From: an uncultured Muribaculaceae bacterium
Lineage (GTDB): Bacteria > Bacteroidota > Bacteroidia > Bacteroidales > Muribaculaceae
DNA: 64,000 bases
Reading direction: 5' to 3'
Assembly (NCBI GenBank): GCA_947632485.1
Contig: CANRPJ010000008.1
Location: 1-64,000 of the forward strand
The position numbers and the translations under genes are program-made. This document shows, one piece after another, positions 8,282 to 14,998 of this stretch. Each line of letters opens with the position of its first letter. Position 1 is the stretch's first letter. The notes beneath the pieces are model-generated. The model was not told the origin of the DNA. It ran no database searches and saw nothing but the letters and a program-made list of their open reading frames with translations.

Positions 8282-9661
8282 TTAAACGGCTTCGCGGTCG
8301 GCTGCCTCAAGGAGCCTCACAGTGCGCTTGAACGACCAGAGGAAGAGCACTGCAGCCACGGCCAGCGCAACCACGAAACTATAGTAGACACCTACATTGT
8401 GCCAGCCGAATCCCGCTCCGAAAAGCACCGACAGAGGCATGCCCACGCAGCAATAACTGAGCACGGCCACCCAGAGCAGCGGGCGCACTACCTTCGTGCC
8501 TCGCTGGGCGTTGGCATAGGTGACCTGCATGGCGTCGCACACCTGATAGAGCACCATCGGCAGGATCAGCGGCAGAGCCGATTCGATCACCTCTGGGTCG
8601 GGCGTAAAGAGGCGGATAAGTGGACCGGGCAGGAAAATGAATATCAGCGACGCCGCCGCGCAGAGCATCAGGTTGAGATGGAGCCCGGCGGAGGCGGTGC
8701 GCCGCATGCCGCGCCAGTCGCGCACGCCGTAGAGGTTGGCCACCCGGATTGAGGTGGCGATAGCGAAGCTCAGGTAAGTGGTGAATCCGATCTGGCTGGC
8801 AGTGTTAACCACCTGATAGGCTGCTAACTGAACCTTGCCGAACCAGCCTGATACGACCGCTCCAAACGACCATAGGGCGCATTCTGCACCTCCTTGAATC
8901 ATTGGAGGATACGAGGTGAGCCACACTTCCCGGCGCAGGCGTCGCTCATCGGTGCGGTCGTGCATTCCGGCGCGGTAGGGCGCATAGCGGCGGTGGAAGA
9001 GAATCCAGAGGAGAATGGCTGCGGCAGCGAGATAGCGGGATACTACGGTGCTGATGCCGGCGCCGTTGAGCCCCAACTCGGGAGCGCCGAAATTGCCGAA
9101 GATCAGAATCCAGTTGCCCACGATATTGAGCAGATTGGCGCTGATCATTACCCACATCGGCATAGCCGTGTCGGTGGTGCCGTTGGCGGTCTGCTGGCAG
9201 CAGCAGAATATGCTTCCGGGCACGAGTCCGGCGAGAATTATCAGATAATAGGGGCGGATAAGGGGCAGCAGGTCGGGATCCTGACCCATGCGGTCGAGGA
9301 AGGGGTAGAGGGCCGCCATTATGCCGGTAAAGACCACTCCTACAAGAATATCGACCTGCAGCGAAGCCCGGAAGATACGGCCTACACCGCGGCTGTCGCC
9401 CTTACCGAAGAGGGCGCCCACCATCGGTGTGACACCGTTGGCCAGGCCTATCAGCATAACGAAGACCACGAGGAAGACGCTGTTGACAAATGCGGCTGCC
9501 GCGAGCTCGGCGGTGCCGTAGGCGCCCACCATCATCGTATCGGCGAAGCTTACTACTATTATTCCCAGCTGGGTAACGAACACCGGGGCGCCTATTCTCA
9601 GCAGCCTGGCGTATTCCTCACGGTAGGAGGAGAGTTTTCCTATTGCGGCAGTGGGTCTCAT
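8282..9661 (-). CDS. MATE family efflux transporter
   Basis: A 459-residue polytopic membrane protein with about 12 predicted helices arranged as two similar halves, the MATE/NorM layout. Typical segments are GAPVFVTQLGIIVVSFADTMMVG (in part) in helix 1 and LIGLANGVTPMVGALFGKGD near helix 2, with the second half starting near WLTSYPPMIQGGAECALW. MATE proteins export cationic drugs or metabolites in exchange for Na+ or H+; the substrate here is not predictable. The gene stands alone: 104 nt separate it from parA, and upstream there is a terminator of the neighbouring broken gene plus a -7 box at 9670-9677. Confidence 0.9.
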   Translation of the reverse strand: MRPTAAIGKLSSYREEYARLLRIGAPVFVTQLGIIVVSFADTMMVGAYGTAELAAAAFVNSVFLVVFVMLIGLANGVTPMVGALFGKGDSRGVGRIFRASLQVDILVGVVFTGIMAALYPFLDRMGQDPDLLPLIRPYYLIILAGLVPGSIFCCCQQTANGTTDTAMPMWVMISANLLNIVGNWILIFGNFGAPELGLNGAGISTVVSRYLAAAAILLWILFHRRYAPYRAGMHDRTDERRLRREVWLTSYPPMIQGGAECALWSFGAVVSGWFGKVQLAAYQVVNTASQIGFTTYLSFAIATSIRVANLYGVRDWRGMRRTASAGLHLNLMLCAAASLIFIFLPGPLIRLFTPDPEVIESALPLILPMVLYQVCDAMQVTYANAQRGTKVVRPLLWVAVLSYCCVGMPLSVLFGAGFGWHNVGVYYSFVVALAVAAVLFLWSFKRTVRLLEAADREAV

Positions 9662-9669
9662 TGCGGCTG

Positions 9670-9677
9670 CAAAGGTA
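9670..9677 (-). promoter_or_regulatory. -7 box upstream of the MATE gene
   Basis: TACCTTTG on the minus strand matches TAnnTTTG exactly and ends 8 nt before the ATG at 9661, which would make a very short leader. No clear TTG lies at the expected distance, so this is a half-supported promoter. Confidence 0.35.
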
Positions 9678-9698
9678 CAAATAATACTTCGGTGAGCA

Positions 9699-9742
9699 TA
9701 AAAAATGCCTCCGGCCGGCTTGTTCGCACAAGTGGCCGGGGG
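9699..9742 (-). terminator. Intrinsic terminator after the glutaminase-family gene
   Basis: Read on the minus strand, a GC-rich hairpin with arms CCCCCGGCC(A)CTTGT and ACAAG(C)CGGCCGGAGG around a GCGA loop is followed by CATTTTTT. It lies about 34 nt after the stop codon at 9776. Confidence 0.75.
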
Positions 9743-9775
9743 ACTTCAATCAGGGTTAGGACCGTTTCTTTACCG

Positions 9776-12334
9776 TTAATTATTAGCGTTCCTATTGGTT
9801 GTCTTAGTCTTCATCTTGTTGAGCTTTGCCGCGAGCACCGGCATCCAGTGGCCCGCCACTACGGAGCGCGCCATGAAGCCTGTTTTTTTGCCGGTCTTGG
9901 TATCGAACCAGTCGCTGATGGGCACTCGGGTAGGCGTCTCGTTGACATAATTGTAGAGCGGCTCCACGAAGAGCATCATCTTCTCGGTATCGGGCGCCAT
10001 GGCGGCGGTCCACATTATCCAGTCGCTCTTCGAATAGTCTTTGCGGCAGTCGAGAGGCAGACCGTAGCGGTTCTGGCGGGTCAGGTAATAGTCGGTCTCG
10101 GCATTGACCGCCTTCTCGGGGAAGAGCCCCGTGCCCCAGAGCTTATCCCACACCATATTATATTTCTGGCTCCATGTGTCGTCGCGGTCGAAGGCTATCT
10201 TATAGTGAAGGTCTTTGCCGGAGCCTTCGCGGGCGTCTTTCTCCCAGCGCTCTGCCATTTCGCGGGCGCGGGCATGATAGCGCGCGGCTGTAGCGGCATC
10301 GCCGCGCATATCGGCGAGCTTCGCGTAGGCCTCTACTCCCATGATAGCCTTTACGGCGAGATTGGCATTGTGGGCCCAGTGACCGGCAAAATCGTCGGTG
10401 CAGAGCTGATTTTCAGGATCCTGCCCGTTTTCCGAAAGGTAGTCGGCCCAGGTGGTAAGTATATCCCAGTAAGGTTCTGCATAGAGGGCATTGCCGTCGA
10501 GCATGCAGCATTGTGCCATGAGAATCAGCATATTGCCGGCCTCCTCGAGAGGCATATTGCTGCCATAGCCCTGTCCGTTGGCTATCGGGTAGGTGCCCAT
10601 GTCGTGGGGCGCGTAGGGCTTGGTCCAGCGGCCGGAGTTGCAGTAGTCAAGGATAGAATTCATCATCGCCTTCTGGAGCTCAGGATTATAGACCATGAAG
10701 AGGGGAGCCTCGGGGTAGGTGAGGTCAACGGTATTTACGCAGCCGTTGGAGTCGTTTTCCTTGGAGAAGAAGAGCAGGGTACCCTTGTCGTCTTGGAAAA
10801 GCTTGTGGGCTCCTATCGCCTGGCGGTAGCTGGCGGAGAGGAGATCGGCATATTTCTGGCCTCCTACGGCATAGGCATCATCGTAGATAGTCTTGTCGAG
10901 CTCGCGGCAGCGCTTCATGGTCTGGGCATAGCCGGAGGCCATGCGGCGCAGCATATCGGTGATGCTCACCTCGCCGCCGTGGGCCCAATAGCCTTTATAG
11001 CGCTTGAAGAGATATTCTATGTCGAGAATCTCGTCGTAGCCCATCAGCGCGAAGCCGTAGGCCTGTCCGGTGGTGCCGAAATCGTGGAGGTAGGCGAGCG
11101 TCGGGCGCTCCTTGGGCTTATAGGCCTTCACCTCGCGGGCGCTCTCAGGGAGCTTTCCTCCTGCCATGAATGCAGCTTTCACCTCGGCATCGGGGGCGAG
11201 GCTCACTTCGCCGTTGATGGCCGGCAGGTAGAAATAGCCCCAGTCGATGCAGATATGGTCGTCGGCCTTGGCCAGTATAGGTTGCTCTATAGTGCCGGTC
11301 TTGAGATATTTAAGTCCCTTTTCCTCCTCCAGGGTCGAGATCGTGGGCTGATCGGCCTCGTTCTGAGCCATCTCGGGAGTAGCCGTAAGCAGCAGCTGCA
11401 CGCTTTGGGGCTTGCCGTCGCGGCTGCGCACCTGATATGAGATGTAGTTGGCCGGGGCGGAGAGCAGGTCGTAGTCATCTATCAGCATCGGCGCGGTGAA
11501 TACCAGGTCGAGGTCAACGGGGCCGCACTCAAACGTATAATAGGTAGAGGTAGGCATCACATCGATGCTTTTCTGCACTGCCGGAAGCACCTTGCCGCTA
11601 TCGGTAGGGAGCTTGCGGTAGAGACCGAGGTCGGCATAGCCGTCCCACCCGGAGTTGCGGCAATGGAGCGCTATCAGATTCTTTCCCGGTTTGAAATAGC
11701 TTTTCGCTTCGGCCGAAAGGGGAAGCTCCACTTCATTTTTCCATGTATCGCCGGTCTTTACGATCTCTTCGCCGTTCACGTAGATCTCCATCGCATCGTC
11801 GTGGGAGAATACGAGCGCCAGGTCACCCTCCAGATCGGCGGGAGTCAGGGTTACTTCACGGCGCACGTAGATGTCGCCGCGTCGGTCGTTCCAGTTGGTG
11901 CGCACATTGCTGAGTCCGAGGCTTCCGATGGCTCCTTCCGCTTCCGTCCAGCCGCTATCGTCGAAACCGGGCTTCTCCTAGCCCTCGCCGGGATCTTTGG
12001 TCACCATTCGCCCTTTCCAGGCTTCTTCATCGGCCATCGGCACTATGGTCTGCGCCATCTGTGCGGCCTCACCCATGAAGCGGTAGGTCTTGCCGTCGAC
12101 CCTCAGCAGCCCCTCGATAGGCTTCTGATTGCCGGTCCAATGGGCTGTAGAACCTTCATTAAGACGGTCATAAGGCGACCATACGGAGAAGTATGGATCT
12201 GCCACAATAACAGGCACCGACGGCAGCCGGAGCTCGGTAGCACGGTAGGGTTGAAATAGCTCATGCGTCTGGCCCGATGAGGCTAATGCAAAGGAGCATA
12301 ACGCGACGAAGACAGAGAGCCCTCTAAGTTTCAT
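9776..12334 (-). pseudogene. Glutaminase-domain (DUF4965/DUF5127/DUF1793 type) secreted protein, split by in-frame TAG
   Basis: One reading frame runs from the ATG at 12334 to the stop at 9776 (852 codons plus stop) but is interrupted by TAG at 11978-11980. The first part (118 codons) has a signal peptide (ends ASSGQT) and the family's N-terminal ELRLPSVPVIVADPYFSVW. After the TAG the same frame resumes at once with EKPGFDDSGW and continues through a jelly-roll-like region and the large helical barrel (KRYKGYWAHGG, SYRQAIGAHKLF, VDLTYPEAPLFMVYNPEL, DDFAGHWAHNANLAVKAI). In relatives a Trp commonly sits where the TAG lies (GEGW-EKP), so a TGG to TAG change is the simplest explanation. The downstream part could start at a GTG at 11905, but it would lack a signal peptide. 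These periplasmic proteins are often called glutaminases, but their substrates are mostly unproven. Pseudogene or assembly error cannot be told from sequence alone. Confidence 0.8.
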
Positions 12335-12496
12335 GGTTGTTATTGTTGCATTAATAAATGGTCGCTTCAGAACGGTTCCTGATAGCGATTTCTTCTAAAT
12401 CTGCGGCAAAATAAGGCAAAATTTCTCGAACCACCTAATATGGACTGGCATTTTGCCAAAAAATCTGCTCTTTTTATGTTTTAGGCCAACTTTCGG

Positions 12497-12527
12497 TTGC
12501 GGGTGATGGAAAAAAGACGTAACTTTG
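12497..12527 (+). promoter_or_regulatory. Promoter of tRNA-Tyr
   Basis: TTG at 12497-12499, a 20-nt spacer, and a perfect -7 box TAACTTTG at 12520-12527, 34 nt before the mature tRNA 5' end. This is a textbook Bacteroidota promoter layout. Confidence 0.75.
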
Positions 12528-12561
12528 CCACCGCTTTGGAGGCGCGATGCTTCCCCGGCAA

Positions 12562-12644
12562 GGGCGAATACCAGAGTGGCCAAATGGGGCAGACTGTAAA
12601 TCTGCTGGTTTATACCTTCGGTGGTTCGAATCCATCTTCGCCCA
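12562..12644 (+). tRNA. tRNA-Tyr (anticodon GTA)
   Basis: Acceptor arms GGGCGAA (12562-12568) and TTCGCCC (12637-12643) pair perfectly, with A as discriminator base at 12644. The anticodon stem is GCAGA (12589-12593)/TCTGC (12601-12605), the loop is CTGTAAA, and the anticodon GTA is at 12596-12598. A long variable arm, as expected for class II tRNA-Tyr, precedes the T arm with GGTTCGAATCC. The CCA end is not encoded (ACAAAC follows), as is usual in this phylum. It has its own promoter and terminator and is the only RNA gene seen in the window. Confidence 0.95.
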
Positions 12645-12654
12645 CAAACTAAAG

Positions 12655-12678
12655 GAGAGCTTCTTGAGCTCTCTTTTT
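12655..12678 (+). terminator. Terminator of tRNA-Tyr
   Basis: Hairpin GAGAGCT (12655-12661)/AGCTCTC (12667-12673) with a 5-nt loop, followed by TTTTT, begins 10 nt after the tRNA end. Confidence 0.85.
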
Positions 12679-12696
12679 CCGTTTTCAGAGACAAAT

Positions 12697-12728
12697 AAAA
12701 AAGAGAGCCTTTCGAGCTCTCCTTTTTT
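12697..12728. terminator. Bidirectional terminator between tRNA-Tyr and the aminotransferase gene
   Basis: AAAAAA, then GAGAGC (12703-12708)/GCTCTC (12716-12721), then TTTTTT. The A and T flanks make it work on both strands. It lies 18 nt past the stop of the minus-strand aminotransferase gene and is a near copy of the preceding tRNA terminator stem. Confidence 0.75.
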
Positions 12729-12745
12729 GTCATTGTGTAAGATTC

Positions 12746-13939
12746 TTAGCGGAGGCGGTCGGTGGCTTCCTTTATGCGACGCATCGCCTCGCGGATATTA
12801 TCATCGGAGGTAGCATAGCTCAGGCGCATATAGCCGGGAGCACAGAAAGCACCGCCGTCAACGCAAGCCACGTGGGCCTCCTCAAGCAGATACATCACAT
12901 AGTCGCTGCTGGTGGCGATTTCTCTTTCGCCAGCCTTCTTGCCCAGGCAGCCGCTCACCTCCGGGAAGAGATAGAAAGCTCCCTGCGGCACATTGCAGCG
13001 CCAGCCCGGAATCTCCTTTGCGAGCTCTACTATAAGATCGCGCCTGCGCTCGAATGCCTTGCGCATCTCCTCCACGCAGTCTTGCGGCCCGTCGAGAGCG
13101 GCCTCAGTAGCTTTCTGGGCAATCGAGGAGGCACCGGAGGTGTACTGACCCTGAAGCTTCGTCACAGCCTTTGCTATATCTGTAGGGCCGGCCATATAAC
13201 CGATGCGCCAGCCGGTCATGGCGTAGGCTTTCGATACGCCGTTGATCACCACCGTGCGCTCCGGCATACCGGGCATTCCGGCAATGCTCACCACTTCGCC
13301 GCAATAGTTGATATGCTCATAGATCTCATCGCTTATCACTATGATGTCGGGCCTGTCGGCCAGCGCTGCAGCGAGAGCCTCGAGCTCGCCGCGGGTATAG
13401 ACGCTGCCGGTAGGATTGGAAGGGGAGTTAAACATCACTACCCGCGTGCGCGGAGTAAGCGCTGCCTTAAGCTGCTCTGGAGTGACCTTGAAATCCTGCT
13501 CCACTCCGGCATAGACTGTTACGGGCGTGCCTTCCGCCAGCTTCACCATCTCCACATAGCTCACCCAGGCCGGTGTGGGAATCACCACCTCATCGCCGGG
13601 ATTCACCGTAGCGAGAATCACATTGCAGAGCTCCTGCTTGGCGCCGTTGCCCACTACTACCTGCTCCGGAGCGAACTCCAGACCGTTCTCGCGGCTCATC
13701 TTGCGGCTTACGGCCTGACGCAGACTCATATAGCCGGGCACGGGGCTGTAGTGGCTGTAGTTGTCATCGATGGCGCGCTTGGCAGCCTCCTTCACGAACT
13801 CAGGGGTGTTGAAGTCGGGTTCACCCACCGACATATTGATTACATCTACGCCTTGAGCCTTGAGCTCGGCGCTTTTTTGCGACATGGCCAGAGTGGCCGA
13901 CGGTGAGAGCGCCTGAAGGCGGCTCGAAATGCGATTCAT
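12746..13939 (-). CDS. Class I/II aminotransferase, aspartate aminotransferase type
   Basis: A 397-residue PLP-dependent fold-type I aminotransferase, close in length to the bacterial AspB/Ib aspartate transaminases. It has MSVGEPDFNTPEF near the N-terminus, GAKQELCNVILATVNPGDEV, the NSPSNPTG box that contacts PLP, SDEIYEHINY, and the PLP lysine in NGVSKAYAMTGWRIGY. A C-terminal arginine expected to bind the substrate carboxylate lies in APGYMRLSYATS. The likely reaction is aspartate plus 2-oxoglutarate to oxaloacetate plus glutamate; some subgroup Ib members also accept prephenate or aromatic substrates, so the exact range is open. It is a single gene with its own strong promoter (13971-14001) and terminator. 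Confidence 0.92.
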   Translation of the reverse strand: MNRISSRLQALSPSATLAMSQKSAELKAQGVDVINMSVGEPDFNTPEFVKEAAKRAIDDNYSHYSPVPGYMSLRQAVSRKMSRENGLEFAPEQVVVGNGAKQELCNVILATVNPGDEVVIPTPAWVSYVEMVKLAEGTPVTVYAGVEQDFKVTPEQLKAALTPRTRVVMFNSPSNPTGSVYTRGELEALAAALADRPDIIVISDEIYEHINYCGEVVSIAGMPGMPERTVVINGVSKAYAMTGWRIGYMAGPTDIAKAVTKLQGQYTSGASSIAQKATEAALDGPQDCVEEMRKAFERRRDLIVELAKEIPGWRCNVPQGAFYLFPEVSGCLGKKAGEREIATSSDYVMYLLEEAHVACVDGGAFCAPGYMRLSYATSDDNIREAMRRIKEATDRLR

Positions 13940-13970
13940 CGTTGAAGAAAGTTTTTTAAGATTTCGCCCG

Positions 13971-14001
13971 CAAAGTTAGCCAGAAACCGCTGCTCCGGCA
14001 A
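13971..14001 (-). promoter_or_regulatory. Promoter of the aminotransferase gene
   Basis: On the minus strand, TTG (13999-14001), a 20-nt spacer and a perfect TAACTTTG (13971-13978), about 31 nt upstream of the ATG at 13939. Confidence 0.75.
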
Positions 14002-14032
14002 CACCATAGCCCAAATGGGCGGGAATGATCTG

Positions 14033-14308
14033 CTATTTACCGAAAAGTTGCGAATGAGATCCCAGACGCAAAACACCTATTTGATTTTCGTATTCGTCTA
14101 TCCAAATCAATAGAAAATCGCCCTCTATATGACACTCCATACAGCCTTTGTAGTTACCTGCCAGAGTATGAGGGAAATACTCCTTGGGTATGGGAATATC
14201 ATCACGTAGCATCTGGAGAATCTTTGCAACCTTCTCCATTTTCTGGGGCTGATTCCGATACCTTTTCGCGTCTTTTTTATATTGGGTTGAGAAGCGAAGA
14301 ATCTTCAT
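14033..14308 (-). CDS. YafQ-type toxin (RelE superfamily mRNA interferase)
   Basis: A 91-residue basic protein of the YafQ branch of RelE toxins, which cut mRNA in the ribosomal A site. The residues needed in E. coli YafQ have clear counterparts: His47 (FPHTLAGNYKG), His60 (ECHIEGDF), Asp64 followed by an aromatic Phe65 in place of Trp, and His85 with Phe89 in GSHSQLFGK. The N-terminal helical hairpin (STQYKKDAKRY) is also typical. The start ATG overlaps the antitoxin stop by 4 nt, the standard antitoxin-toxin order with coupled translation. Length and active-site residues are complete, so it is probably functional. Confidence 0.88.
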   Translation of the reverse strand: MKILRFSTQYKKDAKRYRNQPQKMEKVAKILQMLRDDIPIPKEYFPHTLAGNYKGCMECHIEGDFLLIWIDEYENQIGVLRLGSHSQLFGK

Positions 14309-14556
14309 AATCCCATTGACTTATACATAGCCTCAACACTTGATACATCAAGAGGTCCTTGAAGTTTGCCGGATTTTGCTTCTTCGATTGCTGCTAAAGT
14401 TTCGGCATTAGGTTCTGTGTATGCCACATCTAATAATACGCACTCTACGAAGTTGTTAAGGCTGCGATTTTGCTTTTTTGCCATCTGCTTGAGGCGCTCT
14501 ATCAACTCAACAGGCAGACGGAAACTCTGCGCTTTCTTAGGTATTGCTATATCCAT
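14305..14556 (-). CDS. Ribbon-helix-helix antitoxin paired with the YafQ-type toxin
   Basis: The start was set at the ATG at 14556 (MDIAIPKKAQSFRLP), giving 83 residues; the frame reaches back to a TTG at 14577, but that overlaps the promoter -7 box. The N-terminal AQSFRLPVELIERLKQMAKK and SLNNFVECVLLDVAY match a ribbon-helix-helix DNA-binding fold, and the C-terminal half (ETLAAIEEAKSGKLQGPLDV) is the acidic, flexible type that wraps the toxin. It should neutralize the toxin and repress the operon; an inverted repeat overlapping the promoter (14595-14616) is a candidate operator. It differs in sequence from E. coli DinJ, and no specific family name is claimed. Confidence 0.82.
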   Translation of the reverse strand: MDIAIPKKAQSFRLPVELIERLKQMAKKQNRSLNNFVECVLLDVAYTEPNAETLAAIEEAKSGKLQGPLDVSSVEAMYKSMGL

Positions 14557-14574
14557 AATAAGTTTATTTGTAGG

Positions 14575-14605
14575 CAAAATTAATATGTTTGTATTACAAT
14601 TGCAA
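14575..14605 (-). promoter_or_regulatory. Promoter of the toxin-antitoxin operon
   Basis: On the minus strand, TTG (14603-14605), a 20-nt spacer and TAATTTTG (14575-14582), a perfect -7 box. It lies 19 nt before the chosen antitoxin ATG, which supports that start over the upstream TTG. Confidence 0.7.
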
Positions 14606-14616
14606 GCTGAATTGTA
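14595..14616. promoter_or_regulatory. Candidate operator of the toxin-antitoxin operon
   Basis: Inverted repeat TACAATT (14595-14601) and AATTGTA (14610-14616) with an 8-nt spacer. It covers the -33 element, where a bound ribbon-helix-helix antitoxin would block RNA polymerase. Binding is inferred. Confidence 0.5.
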
Positions 14617-14669
14617 CTAAAGTTTATTATGGCTGAGCTCCCATCTATAGGCAAGCGGAGGGAGGCCAC

Positions 14670-14748
14670 TTGACGGCCTTGACATTGACAAGGGGATATA
14701 TTGCTATCTCTCAGGAGGATAGCTCTAAAATCGTGTCAAGGCTGTCAA
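14670..14748. repeat. Nested inverted repeat of unknown role
   Basis: Outer arms TTGACGGCCTTGACA (14670-14684) and TGTCAAGGCTGTCAA (14734-14748) match at 14 of 15 positions; the inner arms GCTATC (14703-14708) and GATAGC (14718-14723) form a second hairpin. The block fills most of the gap between the toxin-antitoxin operon and the HlyD-like stub. It could be a small non-coding repeat element, a terminator-like structure, or a scar. No coding frame fits it. Confidence 0.5.
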
Positions 14749-14790
14749 TCCTCCTTCTGCTGCGTCCCGCTTACCATGACTGCGGAGGGG

Positions 14791-14994
14791 TCAGCTGAAG
14801 ATGTGGCGGAAGATGGATTCGCCAGAGCCGTAGGGGTAGGGGAGCATGAGCACCACCCCTATGATCAGGGCAAAGAGGAGAGCTATTATGGCGGTGCCCC
14901 AGCGCAGGAGCAGCGAGGGGCGGTCGCCGATTATATTGCGCACCTTCTCCGAGCGCAGTTCTATTCCTTCGGGATTACTTTTCTTCTCTTCCAT
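14791..14994 (-). CDS. Small membrane protein resembling the N-terminus of HlyD-type adaptors
   Basis: Starting at the ATG at 14994, 5 nt after the exporter's stop codon begins at 14999 on the minus strand, it encodes 67 residues; a start at 15015 with overlap is also possible. The sequence IELRSEKVRNIIGDRPSLLL followed by a single membrane helix (WGTAIIALLFALIIGVVLML) is the layout of the N-terminal end of HlyD-family adaptors that partner C39 ABC exporters in Bacteroidota, but it ends 16 residues later at PYPYGSGESIFRHIFS. The coiled-coil and barrel parts of an adaptor are absent, and the downstream DNA does not encode them. It may be a remnant, or a conserved mini-protein that helps the exporter; homologue searches would separate these. 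Confidence 0.6.
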   Translation of the reverse strand: MEEKKSNPEGIELRSEKVRNIIGDRPSLLLRWGTAIIALLFALIIGVVLMLPYPYGSGESIFRHIFS

Positions 14995-14998
14995 AGGG

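Noticed and set aside
8894-11440. 848-codon open frame on the plus strand
   Set aside because: It is antisense to the MATE and glutaminase-family genes, has no recognisable domain and has a composition (many His, Gly, Glu) typical of a shadow of GC-rich coding DNA.
12395-12733. 112-codon open frame on the minus strand
   Set aside because: It runs across the tRNA-Tyr gene and both terminators, so it is not a plausible protein.
14041-14748. Toxin-antitoxin pair and inverted repeat as part of an insertion sequence
   Set aside because: No transposase, no terminal repeats at the outer ends of the pair and no visible target duplication.
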